64,000 nucleotides of DNA from Clitoria ternatea (lineage: Eukaryota > Streptophyta > Magnoliopsida > Fabales > Fabaceae). The stretch spans positions 89,296,501-89,360,500 of the forward strand of contig CM075674.1 in the NCBI GenBank assembly GCA_037962975.1. The letters run 5' to 3'. How positions within the stretch are numbered: the first letter of the stretch is position 1; each line of letters begins with the position of its first letter. Below the pieces are notes generated by a model, which searched no databases, was not told where the DNA came from, and saw only the letters and a list, made by a program, of their open reading frames with translations. Shown here piece after piece: positions 44,855-56,358 of the stretch. The translations under genes and the position numbers were made by a program.

Positions 44855-44898
<44 letters not shown>

Positions 44899-44955
44899 CA
44901 ACAACAACAACAATAATAATGATGATAATAATAAGAATAATAATAATAATAATTG
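44828..44955. repeat. AAT/AAC microsatellite, right of solo LTR F
   Basis: Continuation of the trinucleotide tract, with AAC blocks and a GATGAT interruption. Confidence 0.9.
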
Positions 44956-45029
44956 TAACATCCCAGATTTTTATGATTTTTGTAAAAATAATTCAAAAAG
45001 GATTAAAGAAGAGTTTCTGAATGAAAATC

Positions 45030-45640
45030 CGAGTGAAAAATGTTGAAAACCAGATTTTCTGAGTAAAATGTTTAATTCCAAGTGAAAATGAAGAATACTG
45101 AGTGAAATAACCATGATTCCGAGTGAAATCAGTCTGAGAAGAGTTTTCTGAGTGAAATAACTATAATTTCGAGTGAAATCAGAGTGAGAAGAGTTTTTTG
45201 AGTAAAATTAAGATGTTTTCCAAGTGAAATATGATTGAAGAAGAGTTTTCGAGTGAAATAAGTATGATTCCGAATGAAATCAAACTGAGAAGATGTTTTT
45301 CGAATGAGATAAGTATGATTCCAAAGGAAATCAAACTGAGAAGATGTTTTCCGAGTGACAAATCATTCTGTCAGAATGGAACACGTTCGAGTAAGGTAAC
45401 ATCTGAGTGAAATGGAAACATCTCCGAGTGAAATGATTCTGAATGAGTTAATTCCGAGAGATGTGGAAATACCTCTCGGATGTATATCTGGATGAATGGT
45501 TTTCCGAGTGAAGTGTCTCGGTGACATTTCCAAGTGAAACATCCCGAGTAAGTCTTTCCAGGAATGGGTTTCTGGATAAAGGACTCTAATTCCGAATGAA
45601 TGTGTTTCTGAGTGAATAATTTCCGACTCCAAGTGACCTT
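45030..45640. repeat. Array of CCGAGTGAAA-like motifs, 3' LTR of B
   Basis: More than fifteen copies of a motif near CCGAGTGAAAT, some as CTGAGTGAAA or CCAAGTGAAA, spaced roughly 20-45 bp. The equivalent in the 5' LTR is 53815-54395. The opposite-strand form dominates at 46850-47440. Confidence 0.85.
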
Positions 45641-46670
45641 TCAGTGAATGAAGGGCCTAACCATAATATGTGAAGACACTCATCAACTCGGATTGTATTT
45701 TATTGGAAGTCTTGATCGGCTCATGAGAATACCGATTGAAATTATGTATTTATATATTTTTCAAAATGATCCGGTCGGTTTATGTAAAACATGTTTAATT
45801 CAAAATCTGTTTGAAGTATTATTGATGTAAAACCGGTCGGATTAATGTAAAACCGGTCGGATTTATGTAAAATCGAGCTTGTCATTATTGAATCCGACTT
45901 CTGTTTATAATTCTTCTCTGGAATTCACTTAGACACCCATGATTCTTAGTATTTTCGTAGTTCAACACCGATCATATCCATTTAATCATCAAAATTAATC
46001 AATACAGTCAATCAAACATATTCACTAGAACATCATGGTCAATAATAAACAACATAGCCAATTGAACATATTCATAGCAATAAAGATATACATATATAAC
46101 AAATATATAACAATTAAAGCATTTTAATTCAAATAATTCCCGAACCTGCCCTGGAAAGGTGAGGACCAAAGGTACCTCAACTCTTTCCTAACACTCGGTT
46201 TTCCCCCAAATACCCGAGAATATACCCCCCTTACCTTAATAGAGTTGAGGATGTTCCCTTTACTGTCCTTGCTTTAATTTCGAGTGAGAGAGAAAAGGAA
46301 AATGAGAGAGGAAGAAGCTTGTACGTAGAAGAAGAAGGAGAGAGCTTGTGTTAATTTCTGATGGTTCTGAAAGTTTTGGACTTGGAGATGTGTTGTGGTG
46401 TTGGTTTAATAAGGAAGAGGTAAGTGGGAGACAAGTTTTCCCGTGACTGAAGGTTAGGTGGAATAATGGAGATAATAGAGACTTTTGGACAAAAGGTGAG
46501 CTGTCTTTGACCATTTCTGCCACTTACATACAAGAGTTAGTGAGATTTGAAGAGAATATATATATATATATATATATAAAATATGTAAAAGGTGCTCTGA
46601 TTGGAGGGAAAGGTGTTTCACGTGAGTCGAGAAGCTTGGGCGTGAGAAGAAAAGGGAATCAGAAGTCCTT

Positions 46671-46810
46671 CTCGCTCAAGCGGATCCCGACTCGCTTGAG
46701 CGAGTCATGCTATCCTCGCTTAGCCGAAGTAGAGAAAGGGCTGATTGAAAGGAGGAATTATGCATCAGGGGTCCTTCTCGCTCAAGCGAAGTCCGACTCG
46801 CTTGAGCCAG
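46671..46810. repeat. Two hairpins in 3' LTR of B
   Basis: CTCGCTCAAGCG (46671-46682), a 10-nt centre and CGCTTGAGCGAG (46693-46704) form a perfect 12-bp inverted repeat. A second copy at 46777-46810 pairs 11 of 12. The 5' LTR has both at 55419-55452 and 55525-55558. Confidence 0.9.
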
Positions 46811-46849
46811 TCATCTAATTCTCGCTCGGAATTCCTCTGAAACCGACTT

Positions 46850-47440
46850 AAGTACTCCTGTTCTCACTCGATAGAATCTGTCCAGACCGAGTTCCCTCTC
46901 ACTTAGACTTTCACTCGGTAATTTGTTCCGAATCTGAGCCTTCACTCACTCGGGTTCTACTCGGTAAAACCTTCCAAAACTGACTCCCACCTAATAGGAC
47001 ATTCACTCGGAACTGTGTCTTCTTGAAACACTGGGTCAGATCTTCCTTCCCTTGAAGTGACTCAATCAGAGTTGTCCCACTCGGATTCACTCAGAAAGCA
47101 CCTCACTCGGATATTTATTACTCAGAAATGAGTTTTTCCTTCAATTGGACGTACTTTACTCGGAATTCTGCAATCGGAGAAGTTTCATTCGGAAAAGGAA
47201 GCACTTGACAAGGTTTGACTCGGAAACGAGTCATTCAAGGTTGTTTGATTTAGATTTTCACCCAGAAGTGGTTCTTGTGAACACACTTTACCCAAATGTC
47301 TCCGAGACCAGGATTCCACTCGGTAGTAACCCTCTCGGTCATATTTTACTCGGAAAACATAACCTTACACTCAGAATTTCATCCTTCACTCAGAATTTCT
47401 CTCTGTCACTCGGAACAGAGCCCTTTTTCACTCGGAATTT
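46850..47440. repeat. Array of TTCACTCGGAA-like motifs, 3' LTR of B
   Basis: More than fifteen copies of the reverse complement of the motif at 45030-45640. The equivalent in the 5' LTR is 55595-56190. The two arrays are in opposite orientation about 1.2 kb apart. Confidence 0.85.
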
Positions 47441-47608
47441 GCATTATACCATTAATGGTCTATATAATTTCCATAATCACACACAAAATAAAATTTCTGA
47501 GATATCACAGACCATCTACAGGGTATTTATTCACTTATTCTTACTTACAAGCTTTCCATACTTCAAAATTACAAGATTAAAACTATTTCTAAAAACAGGG
47601 ATGTTACA

Positions 47609-47623
47609 CTCTCCTCCCCTTTT
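47609..47623 (-). promoter_or_regulatory. Polypurine tract of element B
   Basis: On the minus strand AAAAGGGGAGGAGAG directly precedes the 3' LTR. Confidence 0.9.
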
Positions 47624-47642
47624 AGGAATTTCGTCCCGAAAT

Positions 47643-48077
47643 TCAAAGTTGGAATAATTGAGGGTACAATTCTCTGATCTTGTCCTCAATTTCCCAAGTA
47701 GCGTCCCCATCATCTGTCTGACTCCAAACAACTTTGACCAAAGAGATTTCCTTGCCTCTTAGCTGTTTGAGACGTCGGTCAATAATCTTAACTGGTGATG
47801 CTTCAAAGGTAAGGTTTTCTTTCAGAACAAACTGATCAGGACTTAGAACATGATCAGGGCTTGGTACATATTTGCGGAGTTGAGAAACATGAAAGACATT
47901 ATGAAGGTTTGTTAGCTCGGGTGGCAGAGCAATACGGTACGCATGGGTTCCTATCTTTTGCAGAATTTGGTAGGGTCCTACGTATCTGGGACTTAACTTC
48001 TTGGCCTTTAAAGCTCTTCCTACACCAGTGGTAGGGGTAACCTTGAGAAATACATGGTTTCCCTCTTCAAATTCCAA
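47643..48077 (-). pseudogene. Element B integrase C-terminus and chromodomain-like tail
   Basis: The frame carries GVGRALKAKKLSPRYVGPY and the conserved HVSQLRKYVP motif. It ends with a chromodomain-like tail (LRGKEISLVKVVWSQ, TWEIEDKIRELYPQLF). It is open upstream to a TAA at 48117-48119, where element A has glutamine; a further TAG lies at 48213-48215, where A has tryptophan. The final stop is the natural end before the polypurine tract. Confidence 0.85.
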
Positions 48078-48386
48078 TGGCTTTTGACGTTTGTCGTAGT
48101 AACTCTTTTGTCTATCTTATGAAGCCTTCATTGCCATTTGGATATTTCGGACTTGTTCTGTAGTCTTCTGAACAATCTCTGGTCCAATTATCGTCTTTTC
48201 ACCTGTCTCATACTAACACAATGGTGTACGATATTTTATTCCATATAGAGCTTCATAAAGGGCCATTCTGATGCTAGCATGGTAGCCATTGTTGTAAGTG
48301 AACTCAACAAGTGGAAGATATTCTTGCCAACTTCCCCCATGTTCTAAGACACAAAGACGTAACAGATCTTCAAGAGTTTTGATTGT

Positions 48387-48638
48387 TCATTTTGATTGTC
48401 CGTCTGTCTGTGGGTGATATGCGGAACTTAACTTTAGACGAGTTCCTAGGGCTTGTTGCAGGCTCTTCCAAAATTGTGATATGAAACGAGGATCTCGGTC
48501 AGACACAATTGCAGTGGGTGTGTTCCATGTAATCGTACAATTTCCTTGATATAGATCTGGGTGAGTTTCTCTAGAGAGTACTTCATATTGATAGGGATAA
48601 AATGAGCGGTCTTTGTTAATCGATCCACGATTACCCAA
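48387..48638 (-). pseudogene. Element B integrase core fragment
   Basis: Contains IVSDRDPRFISQFWKSL and SSAYHPQTDGQS of the integrase core, so the second catalytic Asp is present. It is offset by one base from the upstream part (frame change near 48520). The frame is closed by TGA at 48387-48389, where family members usually have Arg or Ser before TIQTLEDLL. Confidence 0.85.
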
Positions 48639-49180
48639 ATAGCATCATATCCAGCTGATGTTCTGGGAAGTCCGGTCACGAACTCCATAGCAATCTCATC
48701 CCATTTCCATTCTGGAATCTCCAAAGGTCGAAGGATCCCACTTGGTCGTTGTTGTTCCGCCTTTACCTTCTGACACATCAGGCAAGCTGTTATATACTCA
48801 GTGATATCCCTTTTCATTCCTTGCCACCAGAATATTTTCTTCAAGTCCTGATACATCTTGGTTGATCCTGGGTGGATACTGTATTTACTTTTGTGGGCTT
48901 CATCAAGGATGGATCTTTTAAGATCTGTGTTGACTGGAATACAGAGTCTTTGTTGATACCTGATCACCCCGTGTTCATCCTTGCTAAATTCGGAGACTCT
49001 TTCTTTTGTCTTTTCTGCTAGACCTTGTAATTCCTGATCATTGGCTTGAGCTTCTTTGACTTGTTCCAGGAAATCATTGGAAATTCTTAGCATTCCAACC
49101 ATAAGGCTTCCCCTTTTAGGTGTTACTGCCAGATTCAAATCGCGAAACTGTTCAATTAATTCCAACTCCTTTGTCATCAT
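48446..49180 (-). pseudogene. Element B RNase H end and integrase N-terminal half
   Basis: Begins after the RNase H region. It carries the HHCC zinc-binding segment (IHPGSTKMYQDLKKIFWWQGMK, CLMCQKVK) and the first catalytic Asp region (MEFVTGLPRTSAGYDAIWVIVDRLTK). It loses frame near 48520, after the LHG motif. Confidence 0.85.
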
Positions 49181-49246
49181 ATATGATAGGCGTAGAGCCT
49201 TTCTACTAAGTGCATCAGCTACAACATTTGCCTTTCCAGGATGATA

Positions 49247-49573
49247 TCAGAGTTCAAAATCATAATCTTTGATGAATTCCATCCACCTACGTTGTCGCAT
49301 ATTCAACTCTTTCTGGTCGAATAGATACTTTAAGCTCTTATGATCACTGAAGACTTCAAAGTATGTGCCATACAAGTAGTGTCTCCAGATTTTTAAGGCA
49401 AACACAACTGTAGCGAGTTCCAAGTCATGTGTAGGATAATTGACTTCATGTGGTCTTAGCTGTCGTGAAGCATAAGCAATAACCTTTCTTTCTTGCATTA
49501 AGACACATCCTAGTCCTTGTCTTAACGCATCACAATACACTTCATATGGCTTGGCAGGATCTGGCAAAATCAA
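49247..49573 (-). pseudogene. Element B RNase H fragment
   Basis: Contains [38 protein letters not shown] and [16 protein letters not shown]. It is ended by TGA at 49247-49249, just before the YHPGKAN motif, which continues in the same frame. Confidence 0.88.
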
Positions 49574-49591
49574 GACAGGTGCACTAGTGAG

Positions 49592-50134
49592 TCATTGGCG
49601 TAACTCCGTAAAACTACTTTCATATTTACCGGTCCATTCAAATGGTTGATCTTTACGTGTCAGCCTAGTTAAAGGTGCTGCAATGCGAGAGAAATTCTCG
49701 ATGAATCGACGATAGTATCCAGCAAGTCCAAGGAAACTGTGAATTTCTGTCACATTCTTAGGTTGTTCCCACTTTAATACAGCTTCTACCTTTGTAGGAT
49801 CCACAACAATTCCCTCTTTAGAGATGACATGTCCCAAAAATTTCACTTCAGTCAACCAGAATTCACATTTTGAAAACTTGGCGTACAATTGTCTTGCACG
49901 CAACATATTTAGAACAATTCGGAGATGTTCCTCATGTTCTTCATGGCTCTTGGAGTAGACGAGAATGTCGTCAATGAATACCACTACGAATTTGTCCAAG
50001 TACTCATGGAAGATTCGATTCATGTATCCCATAAAGACTGCAGGTGCATTGGTAACTCCAAAGGGCATAACAAGATACTCATAGTGCCCATATCGTGTCC
50101 TAAATGCTGTTTTGGGTACATCATCCTTCTTCAC
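49592..50134 (-). pseudogene. Element B reverse transcriptase, central and C-terminal part
   Basis: Contains [12 protein letters not shown], the catalytic FIDDILVYS box, LGHVIS and [13 protein letters not shown]. It is closed by TGA at 49592-49594 within the sequence leading to LTSAPVL. It is in the same frame as the flanking fragments, so these are point nonsense changes rather than frameshifts. Confidence 0.9.
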
Positions 50135-50188
50135 CCAGATTTGATGATAGCCTGATCGCAGATCAATCTTTGAGAAGATAGTGGCTCC

Positions 50189-51040
50189 TCATAGTTGGTC
50201 CATTAAATCATCAATCCTTGGAAGAGGGTATCGGTTCTTGATCGTAGCTTTATTCAACTGACGATAGTCAACGCACAACCGCATACTGCCATCCTTCTTT
50301 TTGACTAGAAGAACTGGTGCTCCCCAAGGTGAGACACTGGGTCTAATCATTCCTTTCTCTAAAAGTTCTTCTATTTGCTCTTTAAGTTCACTGAGTTCCT
50401 TAGGTGACATTCGGTAAGGAGCAATAGAGATTGGTCCCGCGCCTGGTATAATGTCAATACTGAACTCAATTTCTCGCTCTGGAGGTAGCTCACGTATATC
50501 ATCAGGAAAAACTTCTGGAAATTCCTGAACAATAGGAATCTGATCAATTTGAGGAGTGCCCTTGCTTTCAGTTTTAGTAAGGATCATGTATATGTGGACT
50601 TCTTTTGTTGGAATTACCTTTTCTGAACTAACAGGACAAGAATCAGTGACTTGATCACATTCAGATGTAGTAGACCCAAGAGAGATAGATCTATTATGAC
50701 AGTCAATAAGAATATGGTTGACAGCAAGCCAATTCATCCCTAGAACAATATCTAGATCAATCAAAGGTAAGCATATCAGATCTACTTGGTAAGCTTTCCC
50801 TTCGATGTTGAGAGGACATTTCAAACACACGCGGGAAGGGCAAATGGGCTTATTGGCAGCAGTCGTGACAATCATCTTATTGGGCAGAGAAGTTGTAGGT
50901 AGCTTTAAATATTTTACACAATTCTCAGATATGAAAGAGTGAGTGGCTCCAGAATCATATAATACATTTAATAGAGTACTTCCTATAAAGCATGTACCTT
51001 GCACAAGATCGTTCTCTTGTGATATCTCTGCACCATTCAT
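50189..51040 (-). pseudogene. Element B protease and reverse transcriptase N-terminal part
   Basis: The aspartic protease active site [10 protein letters not shown] is intact, followed by [11 protein letters not shown] begins near [12 protein letters not shown], with [26 protein letters not shown] and [13 protein letters not shown] at 50189-50191 replaces the arginine expected after DQL (element A has CGG there). Confidence 0.9.
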
Positions 51041-51459
51041 GGTGAATACTCTAGCATTTCCTCCCTGTCTTCCAGTCGAGCCATTTCCGGGCCTTCTAGG
51101 ATTATTGTTTTGATTGGAGTTGTTGTTGCGGTGAACATTCTACATCCTCGAGGCATTATTTGCAGAGGTATTTGTAGCAGGTCCTCCATTCCCTTAGCCT
51201 GTTGGTCGCACTATCTGTCTTTAAGTCATCTGTTGCTGGTTGTTAGTATTTCTGTACCAACATTCCACCTCACGATGTCTAGCCTTCCATAAATTATGTA
51301 GATTTTACCTCTTTTATTATAATTCATTGCCCTGTGTGGTCCTCCGCAGATATAGCATTTTGAGTTCTGACTGTTCCCTTGGTCCCTTGAAGGAATTCAG
51401 TTGGCTGAGTAAGGTGGTCAGGAATATGGTCGATCTGTTCGGAAATCTCTTCTTTGTTA

Positions 51460-52137
51460 TCAGTCTGGCATACGTCGTTCTGGACCATGATTAGACGTTC
51501 CAGGTTGTCGAAGATTTGAGGTATTCTCAAAGATATGGCATCGGTCAACCAAATTAGAGAATTGAGTGATTTGTTGACAACATATAGCTTGACGGATTTC
51601 CTGTCGTAGCCCTGCTTCAAATTTTATGCATCTCGACGCTTCTCCCATATAGGTGTAGTAGGGACAACATTTGGCCAACTCATCAAACTTAGCAGCGTAT
51701 TCCCCAATTGTCATATTACCTTGTTTCAGATTAAAGAATTCCTGCTCTTTCTGCCTCCTTATGTCTTCAAGGAAGTATTTGGCGAGAAACTCTATCTTGA
51801 ATCGTCCCCAAGTGATGACATGTCCATCAGTTGTTAATCTGATTCTAGCATGAGTCCACCAGTGCTCTGCTTCCCCAACCATCATGAAGATGGCAAAGGT
51901 TATCTTGTCCTCATCAGGGCATCGCATAGCGGCAAAAATCTTTTCTAGGTGCTCAATCCATAATTGTGCTCCTTTTGGATCGAAGCCTCCCTTGAATTGT
52001 GTAGGATTATTCCTCTGAAAGTCAGCTAGTCCTTGGTTCTGCCTAGTAGGAGCATGAGGTAACTCTTGTCGTTCTATTACCTCCACGATTCGAGTAAGAA
52101 GTTCCTCCATGACATCATCATTGTTTCGGCGAGCCAT
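51460..52137 (-). pseudogene. Element B gag
   Basis: A 225-codon frame from the ATG at 52137 covers the gag capsid region, with FQRNNPTQFKGG, WIEHLEKIF and EYAAKFDEL. It stops at 51460. The zinc-knuckle region (near 51290-51350, with a CYICGG core) and the protease lie in other frames, so at least one frameshift falls between about 51040 and 51500. Confidence 0.85.
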
Positions 52138-52294
52138 TAGGAAATTGCTGAAAGAATATTAACAAAAGATTCAGGGTATATGTTATGTGGAGAATTCCAC
52201 ATAGGAAATTTTGTCCTAAGTGTTTTATGGACTGTTCAATATTTCTATCAGAGTACGTGGAAACCTAATGGTCCACTTCCCAAGTTTAAATCGA

Positions 52295-52310
52295 CTATGC
52301 TCTGATACCA
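52295..52310 (-). promoter_or_regulatory. Primer-binding site of element B
   Basis: On the minus strand TGGTATCAGAGCATAG lies four bases after the 5' LTR end and matches plant initiator tRNA-Met. Confidence 0.9.
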
Positions 52311-52314
52311 CCAA

Positions 52315-53011
52315 TGTAACACCCTCGGTTAGATAAGACAACCCTTCTATAGGATCATCCTATTTAACTAAGAGTGTTAACAGTTTTCAGAAAAAGTGAA
52401 TATTTTTTTTAAAAAAAAAATGAAAAGATGGCAGATCAGTGGAAGCAAATAGTAGATAAATCACATAGTCATTCACAAACTATAAGTAATTGTACTCTTA
52501 ACAGAATAGGGTACGCAGGCACCCTTAAATATTATACAGTCATCCAGTGTCTTATTATTCATTAATAAATATCTACTACATCTATTCCACTTTTAATGAG
52601 CACTCCCAGTTGGTTTAGCGTATTGCTGTTCGTCGTACTCTTGTTCTTGGTTTCCTATTTCCTCTGTTAATATTCAACAGTAAGGGTGAGTATAACCCAA
52701 GACCCTGAAGGTTAACCGGTGCGGACATAATCCAGTCAACAGATAATATCACATAAATCATGCAATTAACATATTTATAATTATAATAAACAAATATTGT
52801 CATGGAAATACATGAGTAGAGTTTATTATGATTTATCTTAATTAAGTCTCATGATGCATGTGGGCCCAATAAATCAATTCATCATCATCTCATTCTTTTG
52901 TAGTCATTCTGCTCATTTTGCCTCTTGGGCACATCCTTTCTATTCTAGAGCGATCGGAGTCCGCCTAAGCTCCCATTTTCATAAGGTACAAATGAACTCA
53001 TAGGTTCTCAT

Positions 53012-53050
<39 letters not shown>

Positions 53051-53524
53051 GACTTGGATCTCCGCGATCATAGTTACACTCTGTCATTTAGTCAAAGTAC
53101 ACCAGAATTGCATCGTCTCACCCGGCTTCAGGCGCGACTCTGATGCCATTGGGTTTCCGTTCCGGTTGTACTCCCAAGATTCTCCTCGGAGATCGAATGT
53201 GAATGTCCTCCACTTTACCAAGTGTATGCTCTAGATTTTTCTCCTTCAAAAATATTTTCATGATGCGAAATGCATTCTTTTTATCATTTGATCCTTGGGT
53301 ATCTATGTGTTTCCAGTCTCATAATATTTATTCACAAGCTCTTGGGTACCATCAATTTTTTTTTCAGACATTGTAAGTCATTTCTATCATTTCATTTATT
53401 TTTATTCAAGAAAATATATCAGTTATATCTTGGCTAAAATAATGCTTTGTTTAAAGAGTAAAATAATATATTCCTTATTTCATTAAAACAATAATAATAT
53501 CAATAACAATGATAATAGTTAATG

Positions 53525-53558
<34 letters not shown>

Positions 53559-53562
53559 TAAC

Positions 53563-53600
<38 letters not shown>

Positions 53601-53698
53601 TAACAATAACAATAATAATAATAATAATAACAGCAATAATAATAATAATAATAATAATAAGAAGAAGAAGAAGAATAACAATAATGATGATGATGATG

Positions 53699-53739
<41 letters not shown>

Positions 53740-56358
53740 TATTGTAACATCCCAGATTTTTATGATTTTTGTAAAAATAATTCAAAAAGGATTAAAGAAG
53801 AGTTTCTGAATGAAAATCCGAGTAAAAAAAAGAATACCGAGTGAAATAACCATGATTCCAAGTGAAATCAGTCTGAGAAGAGTTTTCTGAGTGAAATAAC
53901 TATAATTCCGAGTGAAATCAGACTGAGAAGAGTTTTCTGAGTAAAATTAAGATGTTTTCCGAGTGAAATATGATTGAAGAAGAGTTTTCGAGTGAAATAA
54001 GTATGATTCTGAATGAAATCAAACTGAGAAGATGTTTTCCGAATAAGATAAGTATGATTCCGAAGGAAATCAAACTGAGAAGATGTTTTCCGAGTGACAA
54101 ATCATTCTATCAGAATGGAACACGTTCGAGTAAGGTAACATCCGAGTGAAATGGAAACATCTCCGAGTGAAATGGAAACATCTCCGAGTGAAATGATTCC
54201 GAATGAGTTAATTCCAAGAGATGTGGAAATACCTCTCGGATGTATATCTGGATGAATGGTTTTCCGAGTGAAGTGTCTCGGTGACATTTCCAAGTGAAAC
54301 ATCCCGAGTAAGTCTTTCCAGGAATGGGTTTCTGGATAAAGGACTCTAATTCCGAATGAATGTGTTTCTGAGTGAATAATTTTCGACTCCAAGTGACCTT
54401 TCAGTGAATGAAGGGCCTAACCATAATATGTGAAGACACTCAGCAACTCGGATTGTATTTTATTGGAAGTCTTGACCGGCTCATGAGAATACCGATTAAA
54501 ATTATGTATTTATATATTTTTCAAAATGATCCGGTCGGTTTATGTAAAACATGTTTAATTCAAAATCTGTTTGAAGTATTATTGATGTAAAACCGGTCGG
54601 ATTGATGTAAAACCGGTCGAATTTATGTAAAATCGAGCTTGTCATTATTGAATCCGACTTTTGTTTATAATTCTTCTCTGGAATTTACTTAGACACCCAT
54701 GATTCTTAGTATTTTTGCAGTTCAACACCGATCATATCCATTTAATCATCAAAATTAATCAATACAGTCAATCAAACATATTCACTAGAACATCATGGTC
54801 AATAATAAACAACATAGCCAATTGAACATATTCATAGCAATAAAGATATACATATATAACAAATATATAACAATTAAAGCATTTTAATTCAAACAATTTC
54901 CGAACCTGCCCTGGAAAGGTGAGGACCAAAGGTACCTCAACTCTTTCCTAACACTCGGTTTTCCCCAGAATACCCGAGAATATACCCCCCTTACCTTAAT
55001 AGAGTTGAGGATGTTCCCTTTACTGTCCTTGCTTTAATTTCGAGTGAGAGAGAAAAGGAAAATGAGAGAGGAAGAAGCTTGTACGTAGAAGAAGAAGGAG
55101 AGAGCTTGTGTTAATTTCTGATGGTTCTGAAAGTTTTAGACTTGGAGATGTGTTGTGGTGTTAGTTTAATAAGGAAGAGGCAAGTGGGAGACAAGTTTTC
55201 CTGTGACTAAAGGTTAGGTGGAATAATGGAGATAATGGAGACTTTTGGACAAAAGGTGACCTGTCTTTGACCATTTCTGCCATTTACGTACAAGAGTTAG
55301 TGAGATTTGAAGAGAATATATATATAAAATATGTAAAAGGTGCTCTGATTGGAGGGAAAGGTGTTTCACGTGAGTCGAGAAGCTTGGGCATGAGAAGAAA
55401 AGGGAATCAGAAGTCCTTCTCGCTCAAGCGGATCCCGACTCGCTTGAGCGAGTCATGCTGTCCTCGCTTGGGCGAAGTAGAGAAAGGGCTGATTGAAAGG
55501 AGGAATTATGCATCAGGGGTCCTTCTCGCTCAAGCGAAGTCCGACTCGCTTGAGCCAGTCATCTAATTCTCGCTCGGAATTCCTCTGAGATCGACTTAAG
55601 TACTCCTATTCTCACTCGGTAGAATCTATCCAGACCGAGTTCCCTCTCACTCAGACTTTCACTCAGTAATTTATTCCAAATCTGAGCCTTCACTCACTCG
55701 GGTTCCACTCGGTAAAACCTTCCAAAAACCGACTCCTACCTAATAGGACATTCACTCGGAACTGTGTCTTCTTGAAACACTGGGTCAGATCTTCCTTCCC
55801 TTGAAGTGACTCAATCGGAGTTGTCCCTCTCGAATTCACTCAAAAAGCACCTTACTCGGATATTTATTACTCAGAAATGAGTTTTTCCTTCAATTGGATG
55901 TACTTCACTCGGAATGCTGCAATCGGAGAAGTTTCATTCGGAAAAGGAAGCACTTGACAAGGTTTGTCTCAAAAACGAGTCATTCGAGGTTGTTTGATTC
56001 AGATTTTCACCCAGAAGTGGTTCTTTTGAACACACTTTACCCAAATGTCTCCGAGACCAGGATTCCACTCGGTAGTAACCCTCTCGGTTATATTTTACTC
56101 GGAAAACATAACCTTACACTCGGAATTTCATCCTTCACTCGGAATCTCTCTCTGTCACTAGGAACAGAGCCCTTTTTCACTCGGAATTTGCATTATACCA
56201 TTAATGGTCTATATAATTTCCATAATCACACACAAAAATGAAATTTCTGAGATATCACAGACCATCTACAGGGTATTTATTCACTTATTCTTACTTACAA
56301 GCTTTCCATACTTCAAAATTACAAGATTAAAACTGTTTCTAAAAACAAGGATGTTACA
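52315..56358 (-). repeat. 5' LTR of element B
   Basis: 4044 bp without the solo LTR insertion. It contains the AT tract (53014-53048), the AAT tract (53490-53745), the two opposed CCGAGTGAA arrays and two hairpins. Confidence 0.95.
53490..53745. repeat. Long AAT/AAC microsatellite in 5' LTR of B
   Basis: Roughly 250 bp of AAT units with AAC, AAG and GAT interruptions. Frames across it give homopolymeric Asn, Ile, Leu or Tyr translations that are not genes. Confidence 0.95.

Larger units (their letters stand above)
42769..47608 (-). repeat. 3' LTR of element B, carrying solo LTR F
   Basis: 4840 bp, of which 804 are solo LTR F and its extra duplication. The remaining 4036 bp match the 5' LTR. 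The ends are TGTAAC and GTTACA. Confidence 0.95.
42769..56358 (-). mobile_element. Ty3/gypsy chromovirus-type retrotransposon (element B)
   Basis: The element is 13,590 bp, with the perfect duplication GGGGA at 42764-42768 and 56359-56363. The right copy (52315-56358) is the 5' LTR and the left (42769-47608, enlarged by solo LTR F) the 3' LTR, because gag to integrase reads on the minus strand. An initiator-Met primer site lies inside the 5' LTR and a purine tract inside the 3' LTR. LTRs of about 4.04 kb are long for the family. The coding region has at least six nonsense codons and frameshifts. Confidence 0.95.

Noticed and set aside
47145..47657. 170-codon plus-strand frame in the 3' LTR of element B
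   Set aside because: It lies across the TTCACTCGGAA array on the antisense strand of the LTR, has no recognised domain, and the corresponding frame in the other LTR is disrupted.
53475..53844. Open frames encoding poly-Asn, poly-Ile, poly-Leu and poly-Tyr
   Set aside because: They are translations of an AAT/AAC microsatellite in an LTR and no real gene is present.
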